Shown in pieces: positions 1-6,051 of a DNA stretch of 9,061 nucleotides. Location of the stretch: NCBI GenBank assembly GCA_034435395.1, contig DAOTXK010000318.1, forward strand, positions 1 to 9,061, given 5' to 3'. The notes beneath the pieces are model-generated. The model ran no database searches. It was not told the origin of the DNA and saw only the letters and a list, made by a program, of their open reading frames with translations. Positions within the stretch are counted from its first letter, which is position 1; each line of letters starts with the position of its first letter. This DNA comes from DAOTXK01 sp034435395. Its GTDB lineage: Bacteria; Chloroflexota; Anaerolineae; Aggregatilineales; Ch27. The position numbers and the translations under genes are program-made.

Positions 1-45
1 ACCCATCACCGCCAGAAACCGCCCCAGATTTTTGTTCAGCATCAT
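1..45 (-). CDS. N-terminal start of an unidentified gene running off the left edge
   Basis: Only the first 15 codons are in the window. Read on the minus strand they give MMLNKNLGRFLAVMG, a positively charged start followed by a hydrophobic run, as at the beginning of a signal peptide or a first membrane helix. The two adjacent ATGs (45 and 42) are both possible starts. A purine-rich AGAAAG lies about 10 nt upstream, and AAAGGG further out, so the ribosome site is mediocre. A good TATAAT box lies on the same strand at 118-123, about 75 nt upstream, which supports a real gene start. The product cannot be named from this fragment. Confidence 0.5.
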   Translation of the reverse strand, partial: MMLNKNLGRFLAVMG

Positions 46-117
46 GGTAATCGCTTTCTACCCTTTACATCGAACACGAAAACCTGACCAGCGCCGCCAA
101 AACCGCTTCACCGGTCC

Positions 118-123
118 ATTATA
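118..123 (-). promoter_or_regulatory. -10 box TATAAT of the left-edge gene
   Basis: A perfect TATAAT is read on the minus strand. At 16-18 bp spacing there is no convincing -35 box (best is TTCATT, 3 of 6). Instead the -35 zone is filled by an 11-bp tandem direct repeat at 137-158. This is the layout of a promoter that depends on an activator. The predicted transcript would start near 111 and have a leader of about 65 nt. Confidence 0.5.
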
Positions 124-136
124 GGCGAGGCTCATC

Positions 137-158
137 AACAATGAACGAACAATGAACG
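137..158 (-). repeat. Perfect 11-bp tandem direct repeat at the -35 position
   Basis: The plus-strand unit AACAATGAACG occurs twice without a gap (137-147 and 148-158). On the minus strand it reads CGTTCATTGTT twice. The 11-bp period is about one helical turn, so two protein monomers would bind the same DNA face in tandem. That is how PhoB/OmpR-family response regulators bind. The repeat ends 13 bp upstream of the TATAAT at 118-123. The binding protein is unknown. Confidence 0.6.
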
Positions 159-215
159 GCCATGCCGCCCCTGCGGTCGATTGTCCAGGTTGAACCACAG
201 CGGCCACCAGGATCA

Positions 216-249
216 CCAGGAAACTCTCCCCTTCACGAGGTTTCCCTGG
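216..249 (-). terminator. Weak stem-loop downstream of the kinase gene
   Basis: CCAGGAAAC (216-224) pairs with GTTTCCCTGG (240-249) apart from one bulged C, with a 15-nt loop. It begins about 35 nt past the kinase stop codon, where a terminator would sit. No U-rich tail follows on the minus strand, so this is not a standard intrinsic terminator. It may be an RNA 3'-end structure or chance. The rest of 46-284 holds no gene that I can support. Confidence 0.25.
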
Positions 250-284
250 CGCGCTGGGCGACTTGGCGGTTCCAGACGCGGGCG

Positions 285-2018
285 CTAGGAGATCACGGCC
301 TCCCAGTCGGCGGAGGGATCGACATAGACCGAGTCCAGCACGTCCTGCAACAGGGGAAGCAGCGCCGCGACATCCGCGCCATCGGCGGTGAATACCTCCA
401 CCACGATGAAGTACGGCCCGATCTGATAGTAGAACAGGTCCAGCTGCCCCGGCCCGAACCGCCCATACACCGCCGCTGGCTGGGGCACGCGGTAACTCAC
501 CCGCAGGCTGCCGTCCGGCTGCGGCGCGCGGTCAATCGGCGTGAACAGACGGGCGTCGCCGAAGTGATCCCCAGTGTGCTGTTCGACCGCCTGGTCGAAC
601 TGCCCGGCCCCCTCCGCTCCGGCATGGCTGACCTGAAGGCCAGCGAAGGCGCTCAGGCCCGCGTCATACCACAACACGTTCAGCGCGCCCTCCCCGGACC
701 GGTCTTCGCGCTGCCAGCCGCCCGGAATGGAGATCTGGTAGACGTTCTCCGGGCCGCGATAGGTGTTGGCCCCCCGGAACGGCGTCGGCGGAGCCAGGGT
801 TGGCGGCGGCCCCGGCGTGTCGGCTGGCGTGGCCAGGAAGGGCAGATTCCCCGTGATCGCCAGCGCCCCGCCCCCGATGGCCGCCAGCAGGATGACCGCC
901 AGCGCCGCCCACAGGCCAAGCCGGCGGCGGGCCGGTCGCGGCAGCGCGGCAGCGGGAGTGGGAACAGCGGCGGCCCCGGCCCTGGCGAGGGAGGGCGGCG
1001 TCGGCGGTGGAGTGGCGGGGACCGCCTCGTCGCCGATCGTGGTTGCCAGCGAGTCTTCCGGGGCGTAAACCGCCTGGCCCTCCTCGGCCAGCGACTCGCC
1101 GGGGACATACGTCCGCTCCGCAAAGGTCGAGCGCTTCACCCGCACCGACGACTGGTCGGGCGTCAACTGCCCCAGCGCCCGGCTGAACGCCCAGGCCAGG
1201 TCCCCCGCCGATGGGTAGCGCCCCGCCGGGTCTTTGAGCGTCGCCCGCAGGATGACGCGCTCAATCGATTCCGGCAGGCCCGGGCGGTAGGCGCGCGGGG
1301 AGGGCATCGGCTCGGAAATCTGCTTGAGCAGCATGGCCATCGGCGTATCCGCCTGGAACGGCTCGCGCCCGGTGACCATCTCAAACAGCACCACGCCCAT
1401 CGCATACACGTCGGAGCGGGCGTCCAGCGGGCGGCCCTCCGCCTGCTCCGGCGACATATAAGCGGGCGTGCCGATCACCGCCGAACCGGTCAGCCGCCCT
1501 GCGTCCTGCATGATCTGGGCGATGCCGAAGTCGGACAGGTAGGCGTTGTCGCGCTCGTCCAGCATGATGTTGGACGGCTTAAGGTCGCGGTGGATGATGC
1601 CCTCGCCGTGGGCGAAATCCAGCGCCGCGCAGACCTGCTCGATGGGCCGCTCCAGGTCGGCCAGCGGCGGCAGCCCCTGATCCAGCCAGTCGCGCAGGCT
1701 CCCCCCGGCCAGGTAACGCATGACGATGAAGGGGATGCGGTCGATCTCACCGAAGTCATAGACCGGCAGGATGTGGGGATGCTCCAGCTCCGCGATCAAC
1801 TGCACTTCCCGCTTGAACCGTTCGATGAACTGGGGATCATGCAGGAACTCGCGCGGCAGGATTTTGATGGCCACCTGGCGATTCATGTTGGTCTGCCGCG
1901 CCAGGTAGACGGTCGCCATGCCGCCCCGGCCCAACTCCCGCAGAATCTCATAATGTCCGATGGTGCGCCCGATCAGGTCGTCGCGCGCCGCCTCATCGTC
2001 CGTGTGCGCTGTGCTCAT
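285..2018 (-). CDS. Transmembrane Ser/Thr protein kinase (PknB type)
   Basis: This is a Hanks-type Ser/Thr kinase, expected to phosphorylate proteins in the cytoplasm in response to an outside signal. With M1 at 2018 (577 residues), the kinase domain spans about residues 20-285. It shows a glycine loop (GRGGMATV), catalytic Lys in VAIK near 52, HRDLKPSN near 143-150, DFG near 163-165, the activation segment GTPAYMSPE near 183-191, and the conserved RSDVYAMGVVLFE. All catalytic residues are present. A Pro/Ala-rich linker leads to one membrane helix near 367-390. A roughly 150-residue outer lobe then follows (YQISIPGGWQRED onward), resembling the PsbP/DUF1795-like outer domains of some Chloroflexota kinases. 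PASTA repeats are absent. An in-frame ATG at 2051 would add 11 residues, but its purine stretch is too close and it falls at the predicted transcription start. Start choice is less certain than identity. It is the last gene of a same-strand trio. Confidence 0.93.
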   Translation of the reverse strand: MSTAHTDDEAARDDLIGRTIGHYEILRELGRGGMATVYLARQTNMNRQVAIKILPREFLHDPQFIERFKREVQLIAELEHPHILPVYDFGEIDRIPFIVMRYLAGGSLRDWLDQGLPPLADLERPIEQVCAALDFAHGEGIIHRDLKPSNIMLDERDNAYLSDFGIAQIMQDAGRLTGSAVIGTPAYMSPEQAEGRPLDARSDVYAMGVVLFEMVTGREPFQADTPMAMLLKQISEPMPSPRAYRPGLPESIERVILRATLKDPAGRYPSAGDLAWAFSRALGQLTPDQSSVRVKRSTFAERTYVPGESLAEEGQAVYAPEDSLATTIGDEAVPATPPPTPPSLARAGAAAVPTPAAALPRPARRRLGLWAALAVILLAAIGGGALAITGNLPFLATPADTPGPPPTLAPPTPFRGANTYRGPENVYQISIPGGWQREDRSGEGALNVLWYDAGLSAFAGLQVSHAGAEGAGQFDQAVEQHTGDHFGDARLFTPIDRAPQPDGSLRVSYRVPQPAAVYGRFGPGQLDLFYYQIGPYFIVVEVFTADGADVAALLPLLQDVLDSVYVDPSADWEAVIS

Positions 2019-2060
2019 TGGTCCACCATATCCCTTGTTTCCGGCGATCATCGCCCTTCT

Positions 2061-2089
2061 ATGGTAGGGGAGAAAGGGCGCGTCTGCAA
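2061..2089 (-). promoter_or_regulatory. Weak candidate promoter for the kinase gene
   Basis: On the minus strand TTGCAG (2084-2089) lies 17 bp from TACCAT (2061-2066), matching the sigma-A boxes at 3/6 and 4/6. The start would fall near 2054, giving a leader of about 35 nt to the ATG at 2018. The kinase may also be read through from the genes upstream, since the gap after the preceding stop is only about 106 bp. Confidence 0.25.
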
Positions 2090-2124
2090 CCGCCGCTTGC
2101 CCGTCCGCCGCCCTCCACCCTGGA

Positions 2125-2574
2125 TCAGGCCGCTGGCCGGTCTATCATCTCCACCAGCCAAGCCAGCGCTTCCTCGCGACTGGCAAAGGCGCGCAGCGGA
2201 CGCCCCGTGAGCAGCGGCATCAGATTGTTGACGAGCAGCCGGGCCATGACGCCGGTCAGTCCACCGGGCACCAGCACGGCCACCCGACCCGCCGCCTCCG
2301 GCACGGCGCTGGCGGCGTCCTGCATCCGCCGCCGCAAGTAAGTCGTAAGCGACAGATTATCGGACGAAAAATCGTGAATGACCAGGTGCGGCTGCCCAGG
2401 CGGGCGGCTTTTGACGATCCCCACCGCCGTCTCCACCCAGGCGTCAATCGCCTCAAAGGCCAGGCTGGTGAGCGTCAGGATGGCGATCTGCCCGCCATAC
2501 AGCCATTCCAGGGTGAGGCCCGGCACGATCGTTTGCACATCCGGCGACGACTCTTCTGGCAGGTGCTCGCTCAC
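2125..2574 (-). CDS. STAS/SpoIIAA-like small protein, GTG start
   Basis: A soluble protein of 149 residues without signal peptide or membrane segment. The pattern is an early strand pair (LEWLYGGQIAILTLT, 22-36), an amphipathic helix with AIDAWVETAVGIVK, a strand ending in LVIHDFSSDN (64-73), a second hydrophobic strand RVAVLVPGG, and the tail RAFASREEALAWL. The order and the eeAlaWL ending resemble the SpoIIAA-like/STAS fold. Family assignment is by pattern only. HDFSS (67-71) sits near where STAS anti-anti-sigma factors carry their phosphorylated serine, so a kinase substrate role is possible but inferred. The start is set at GTG 2574 because GGGGGGAG lies about 8 nt upstream. A longer frame from GTG 2629-2631 would overlap the preceding gene and lacks such a site. 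It follows the propeller gene after 29 nt and precedes the kinase. Confidence 0.75.
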   Translation of the reverse strand: MSEHLPEESSPDVQTIVPGLTLEWLYGGQIAILTLTSLAFEAIDAWVETAVGIVKSRPPGQPHLVIHDFSSDNLSLTTYLRRRMQDAASAVPEAAGRVAVLVPGGLTGVMARLLVNNLMPLLTGRPLRAFASREEALAWLVEMIDRPAA

Positions 2575-2603
2575 CAGCGATTCTCCCCCCGGCCCTCGAC
2601 GCC

Positions 2604-4100
2604 TCACCGCCAGGCCAGCGGATAGGCCCACGCTCCCACCGCCCGCCCGTCCACCAGCGCCGCCCGCGACCGACTCCCCAGCGCGATGGTCACCAGATTG
2701 GCCGCCTCCGGCAGGTCGTTGTCCTCATCGGCGGGCACGTATTCCAGCAACAGCGCCATCTCGCCCGTGGCCAGCCCGGCGTCGCGCAGGAATCGGCCCC
2801 GGATGACCCGCTCCGGTTCATCGGCCCCGGCGGGCAGCAGCCACAGGGCGTTATCCACACCGTCCGCGCCGCCAGCCACGTACAGCAGCCCGCCATCTGG
2901 ATGGAAGAAAAAGGTTGAGATCGTCTCGCCGCGCGCCCCGGCGCTGATGCTAACCGGCACCGTGCTGCCGTCCAGCGCCAGGCGGTGCAGCATAAACTCG
3001 TTATTGGCGGTGGAGCTGACATAAGCCACCGACCGCCCGTCCGGCGCGAACTGAAGGTGCCCCGCCATGCCGTCCGGGAACGCGTCCACCGTCACCTCCG
3101 ACGTGATCAGCGTGGCCGTGTTTTGAGCCAGGGCCACCAGGACCAGATTGGCGATGTTTTTGGCCCGGCCCTGCGGAAAGGTCGCCAGCACGTGCTCGCC
3201 GTCCGGCAGGTAATACACCTGGTTGATATAGGCATCGGGCAGGAAGGCCCCGCCGCTCCGCATGTAGACATGTTCGGCCGCCTCGCCCTCCCGGGTGACG
3301 GTGAACATCCGCCACTGCGACCCCTGCTCGCAGCGCTCGCCGAGCGACACCACGACCGCGCCCCCATCCGGGCGGGCGTCGATGGCTGCGCTCCGCCAGT
3401 CGCAGTCATCGGCAGGCGTCAGGTCCTGCAACTCGCTCACCCCCGTCCCATCCCACCAGTTGATCACGGCCTCGTCGGCCCGGCCCTGCGGATTGGTAAA
3501 AAACTGCACAAAATATGCCCCGTCAGCCAGCAGGTCGAAGGCTATCACCTCCTCCAGCACGGCGATTTCGTGGCCATCGGCGGCATCCAACACCCGCAGA
3601 TTCCCCTCTGGAAAGATGCCGCTGACCGCGTCCGCCGGATAATCCAGGTACGCCCAGCGCGTGCCATCCGGGCTGAAACCCGCCCGCCCCCGGCCATTGC
3701 AGGTCAGCGCCAGCGTATCCCCCCACCGGTCGAGCGTCCCCGGCGTCCCCGGCTCCAGCGGCACGCGGTACAGGCCGCCGCTCCGCGGACCGATGTAGGC
3801 GATCAGATAACTGCCATCCCGGCTGAAGGCGTCCGCCCCGCAGGGGAAAACCCGCGTCCCGGTCCCTTCATCCGGCACATCGCTGAGGTTGACCGGCACC
3901 TCCCGACCCGGCGCGTGCCAGAACAGCGTCCCCAGCCCCACCGGTCGGCCCGGCTGCCCGCCCACCTGCCAGACCAGCGCCTCGCCGGCGGGGGACTGGA
4001 CCAGCGCCTGCGCCGCGCCGCCACTCAGGATGCCTGTCGCCGCCGCCAGGACAACGGCCAGCAGCGCCGACCGCCTGGCCATCTTCTGCCAGTTGATCAT
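2604..4100 (-). CDS. Secreted TolB/PD40-like beta-propeller protein
   Basis: A 498-residue protein that begins with a Sec signal peptide (charged MINWQKMARR, hydrophobic ALLAVVLAAATGIL, likely cut after AQA near 32). There is no lipobox cysteine. The rest is mostly beta, with recurring blades of the PD40/WD40-like type: AFSRDGSYLIAY, GFSPDGTRWAY, YLPDGEHVLA, QFAPDGRSVAY, FHPDGGLLYVA. Such propellers act as binding scaffolds outside the membrane. No catalytic motif is visible. Four cysteines in the mature part (FPCG, LTCN, DDCD, ERCE) could make two disulfides. The start at ATG 4100 is chosen for its strong ribosome site GGGAGGTG, 8 nt between GGAGG and ATG, and because it opens the signal peptide directly. 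The frame stays open upstream to about 4217 but that part looks non-coding. It is the first gene of the trio with the STAS-like protein and the kinase. Confidence 0.82.
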   Translation of the reverse strand: MINWQKMARRSALLAVVLAAATGILSGGAAQALVQSPAGEALVWQVGGQPGRPVGLGTLFWHAPGREVPVNLSDVPDEGTGTRVFPCGADAFSRDGSYLIAYIGPRSGGLYRVPLEPGTPGTLDRWGDTLALTCNGRGRAGFSPDGTRWAYLDYPADAVSGIFPEGNLRVLDAADGHEIAVLEEVIAFDLLADGAYFVQFFTNPQGRADEAVINWWDGTGVSELQDLTPADDCDWRSAAIDARPDGGAVVVSLGERCEQGSQWRMFTVTREGEAAEHVYMRSGGAFLPDAYINQVYYLPDGEHVLATFPQGRAKNIANLVLVALAQNTATLITSEVTVDAFPDGMAGHLQFAPDGRSVAYVSSTANNEFMLHRLALDGSTVPVSISAGARGETISTFFFHPDGGLLYVAGGADGVDNALWLLPAGADEPERVIRGRFLRDAGLATGEMALLLEYVPADEDNDLPEAANLVTIALGSRSRAALVDGRAVGAWAYPLAWR

Positions 4101-4143
4101 CTCCTTCACCTCCCGAATGCCTGCCGCATCATCTGATCTCCAG

Positions 4144-4157
4144 GCCATTCGAATGGC
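4144..4157. promoter_or_regulatory. Perfect 14-bp palindrome, candidate operator
   Basis: GCCATTCGAATGGC is its own reverse complement. It directly follows the minus-strand -10 box TACAAT (4158-4163) and so covers the predicted transcription start of the propeller gene. A dimeric repressor bound here would block the polymerase. It could also form a small hairpin at the very 5' end of the transcript. The binding protein is unknown. Confidence 0.5.
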
Positions 4158-4187
4158 ATTGTAGCGGCAGGAGCGGACAACGCGCAA
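4158..4187 (-). promoter_or_regulatory. Proximal candidate promoter of the propeller-STAS-kinase unit
   Basis: On the minus strand TTGCGC (4182-4187) is followed after 18 bp by TACAAT (4158-4163), matching sigma-A boxes at 3/6 and 5/6. Transcription would start near 4151, giving a leader of about 50 nt before the ATG at 4100. A second possible promoter lies further upstream at 4282-4310. Confidence 0.4.
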
Positions 4188-4220
4188 TGATGCGGAACCG
4201 TTCGCCTGTATCGCCACGCC

Positions 4221-4270
4221 TGGCCGCCATGCCTGGCCGCCATGTATTGTATGGCCGCCATGTATGGCCG
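4221..4270. repeat. Three and a half copies of TGGCCGCCATG
   Basis: TGGCCGCCATG occurs exactly at 4221-4231, 4234-4244 and 4252-4262, with a shortened TGGCCG at 4265-4270. Start-to-start distances are 13, 18 and 13 bp. On the minus strand the unit reads CATGGCGGCCA. The array lies between the two candidate promoters of the propeller gene. It could be a cluster of protein-binding sites or a product of local slippage. No coding use is apparent. Confidence 0.6.
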
Positions 4271-4281
4271 ATTGTCGAAGA

Positions 4282-4310
4282 ATTATACCCCGGACTCAAT
4301 AGCCTCTAAC
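4282..4310 (-). promoter_or_regulatory. Distal candidate promoter with perfect TATAAT
   Basis: TATAAT is read on the minus strand at 4282-4287. At 17 bp spacing the -35 region is GTTAGA (4305-4310), only 3/6. Transcription from here would start near 4275 and give the propeller gene a leader of about 175 nt containing the TGGCCGCCATG array and the 14-bp palindrome. Confidence 0.4.
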
Positions 4311-4335
4311 TCCCTTTGTTAAAGCATTACCGGCT

Positions 4336-4351
4336 TATAGCCAGGGCTATA
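4336..4351. promoter_or_regulatory. 16-bp dyad TATAGCCAGGGCTATA between divergent promoters
   Basis: TATAGCC and GGCTATA are perfect 7-bp inverted arms around AG. The site lies upstream of the candidate promoters of both divergent genes, at roughly -52 to -67 for the plus-strand gene at 4441. That suits a shared activator or repressor site. The overlapping GGCTTATAGCC could form a smaller alternative hairpin. Confidence 0.5.
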
Positions 4352-4367
4352 TCGGTCCCCGCCCCCA

Positions 4368-4396
4368 TTGTCCGGAGTTTCATGATCCCTTACACT
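4368..4396 (+). promoter_or_regulatory. Candidate promoter of the SH3/FecR-like gene
   Basis: TTGTCC (4368-4373) and TACACT (4391-4396) are separated by exactly 17 bp, each matching the sigma-A consensus at 4/6. The start would be near 4403, leaving a leader of about 38 nt that ends in the strong ribosome site AAGGAGGG. Confidence 0.35.
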
Positions 4397-4440
4397 GTAC
4401 CTGACACCCGTGACCGCCTGTATTCCCGTAAGGAGGGATG

Positions 4441-5883
4441 ATGTCCCCGATCAGGCATTTGACCGTCGCCCTGGCCGTGCTGGCCCTGGCCATCCTCCCG
4501 GCCCCGCTCCGCGCCCAGACCGACGCCGGGGCCTGTCCCACGCTGGTGGAGGCGGCGCTGGCCGCCGTCAGCGAAGGCTGCGCCCGCCTGGGCAGGGACC
4601 AGGCGTGTTACGGCCACACCCAGGTGACCGCCACCACCTGGCAAGACGCCCCCCTGGAAGACTTCGCCGCGCCTGGCGACCGGGCCGAACTGGCCGAGTT
4701 GGCCGCTCTGGCCACCTTCCCCATGAACGTGGACCAGGGCACATGGGGCGTGGCCGCGCTCTCCCTCCGCGCCGATCTGCCGGAGTCGCTGCCCGGCCAG
4801 TACGTGACCTTCCTGGTCTTTGGCGACGCCGAACTGACCAGCGACGTGCCGCCCCAGGACCTGGCCGGGCCGCCCCTCACCTGTGAGACGACCGCCACTG
4901 GCGGGGTCAACCTCCGGACCGGACCGGGGACCGGCTACGCCATCGCTGGCGGGCTGGCGGCGGGTGACGCGGCGACCGTCACCGGGCGTGATGCGGCGGG
5001 CGACTGGTTCAGCATCGACCTGGCCGGTCAAACGGCCTGGGTCTATGCGCCCCTGCTCCGCACCGACTGCGCCGTGGAAGCCCTGCCGGTCATGGAGGTG
5101 GGCGCCCCGGCCCGATCCTACACCGCCCCCATGCAGGCGTTTTACCTGACCACCGGCCTGGGCGAGCCAGCCTGCCGGGAAGCGCCCCGCGATGGCCTGC
5201 TGGTCCAGGCCCCCCAGGAAACGACCGTGCACTTCCTGATCAACGGCGTGGCGGTGACGGTCGGCAGCACGGCCCTGCTGCAAACCCGCCAGGACGCCCT
5301 GCGGGTCAACGCCTTCGACGGCGCGGTGGGCGTGACCTCCGCCGGGCGGACGCGGACGGCGGAACCCGGCCAGCGGGTGGACGTGGTCCCCGGCCAGCCG
5401 CCCGCCGAACCGGAACCGTTTGACATCGCCGACGTGCGGGGCGCTCCGGTTAACCTGCTGCCGGAGCCGGTCCAGATTCCGCCCCCCGCCGGGACCATCG
5501 TCAGCACCGTGCGCTGCGCCCTCGTTGAAGGTGGCCGGATGACCGTCCCCGCCGGGGAGCCGCTGACCATCAACTTCGGCTGGGCCGCCTCGACCCTGGA
5601 CTACCTCAACGACCTCCTGGACGCGGCGACGGTGACGCTGACCTACGACGGGTCGCCTGTAGACCTGTGGAACCTCATCGGGCCGGCAGAAACGGAGCAG
5701 GGAAATGTCGCCGTCCGGTACTACTGGGTGGTGCCCGATCCGACGCCGGGTGAGCACCAGCTTGTCGTGGCGTACACGCTGTCGCGGGCCATCCTGGACG
5801 GCGGCGACTATGACCAGGACGGGCAGCTGGATGTCTTCGGCCCCGGCACGGACACCTTCGCCTGCGCGCTCGCCGTGCGGTAG
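4441..5883 (+). CDS. Secreted SH3b / FecR-like multidomain protein
   Basis: A 480-residue exported protein. Residues 1-26 form a Sec signal peptide (hydrophobic VALAVLALAILPAPLRA, cut before Gln). The next ~115 residues carry a Cys-containing module with RDQACYGH and LPGQYVTFLVFGD, a pattern I associate with SH3-type secreted proteins of Chloroflexota. Residues ~147-214 are a bacterial SH3b domain (GGVNLRTGPGTGYAIAGGLAAGD, then DWFSIDLAGQTAWVYAPLL), likely binding cell wall or peptide. Residues ~260-320 resemble FecR's beta domain (LRVNAFDGAVGV followed by AEPGQRVDV). The C-terminal domain contains DYDQDGQLD (456-464), a DxDxDG loop like those that bind calcium in EF-hand and dockerin motifs. 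AAGGAGGG ends at 4437. Its spacing favours ATG 4441 over the adjacent in-frame ATG 4438. It is divergent from the propeller gene, which is also secreted. Exact role unknown. Confidence 0.85.
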   Translation: MSPIRHLTVALAVLALAILPAPLRAQTDAGACPTLVEAALAAVSEGCARLGRDQACYGHTQVTATTWQDAPLEDFAAPGDRAELAELAALATFPMNVDQGTWGVAALSLRADLPESLPGQYVTFLVFGDAELTSDVPPQDLAGPPLTCETTATGGVNLRTGPGTGYAIAGGLAAGDAATVTGRDAAGDWFSIDLAGQTAWVYAPLLRTDCAVEALPVMEVGAPARSYTAPMQAFYLTTGLGEPACREAPRDGLLVQAPQETTVHFLINGVAVTVGSTALLQTRQDALRVNAFDGAVGVTSAGRTRTAEPGQRVDVVPGQPPAEPEPFDIADVRGAPVNLLPEPVQIPPPAGTIVSTVRCALVEGGRMTVPAGEPLTINFGWAASTLDYLNDLLDAATVTLTYDGSPVDLWNLIGPAETEQGNVAVRYYWVVPDPTPGEHQLVVAYTLSRAILDGGDYDQDGQLDVFGPGTDTFACALAVR

Positions 5884-5923
5884 CCGTCCGGCCTGGCGCG
5901 CCGTCGGGCGGCGGGTTTGTTTT
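5884..5923 (+). terminator. Probable intrinsic terminator of the SH3/FecR-like gene
   Basis: Directly after the stop codon, CCGTCCG (5884-5890) can pair with CGGGCGG (5905-5911), seven pairs with one G-U. The loop includes the self-complementary GGCGCGCC. CGGG and then TTTGTTTT (5916-5923) follow. The T-rich tail after a GC-rich stem is the usual intrinsic terminator layout, although four bases separate stem and tail. Confidence 0.5.
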
Positions 5924-5959
5924 CTCAAATCTGTCCCCGGCTGCCTGCCGGCCGCCGCA

Positions 5960-5968
5960 TGGTATAAT
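5960..5968 (+). promoter_or_regulatory. Extended -10 promoter of the TPR gene
   Basis: TGGTATAAT combines a perfect TATAAT (5963-5968) with the TGn extension that can replace a good -35 box. None is seen at the expected distance. GCCGCC (5951-5956) and GGCGGC (5969-5974) flank the box as an inverted repeat. The transcript would begin near 5975, with a leader of about 75 nt to the ATG at 6052. Confidence 0.6.
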
Positions 5969-6051
5969 GGCGGCTGCTGGCCCACCAGTTAACATCGCTC
6001 AGGCGTGGCGACAGATTTGTATCCGGGCCGGATAGGCCGCGAGGGGGCAAG

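Noticed and set aside
2095..2104. Third copy of the GACGGGCAAG element (minus strand)
   Set aside because: A 10-bp match to 8647-8656 without the second hairpin arm; most likely chance in GC-rich DNA.
162..2210. Very long open frame on the plus strand opposite the kinase gene
   Set aside because: It is rich in Arg/Gln/Pro/Gly/His with no domain pattern, as expected from the antisense of a high-GC gene, while the minus strand encodes an unmistakable kinase.
2985..4136. Long plus-strand frame opposite the beta-propeller gene
   Set aside because: Composition is Arg/Pro/His-rich without motifs; the minus-strand frame has a signal peptide, repeated blades and a strong ribosome site.
4221..4270. 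CRISPR array
   Set aside because: The repeats are only 11 bp with 2-7 bp between them, far too short for CRISPR repeats and spacers, and no cas gene is present.
4390..5985. Long minus-strand frame opposite the SH3/FecR-like gene
   Set aside because: Gly/Arg/His/Gln-rich antisense shadow; the plus strand has a clear signal peptide, SH3b motif and ribosome site.
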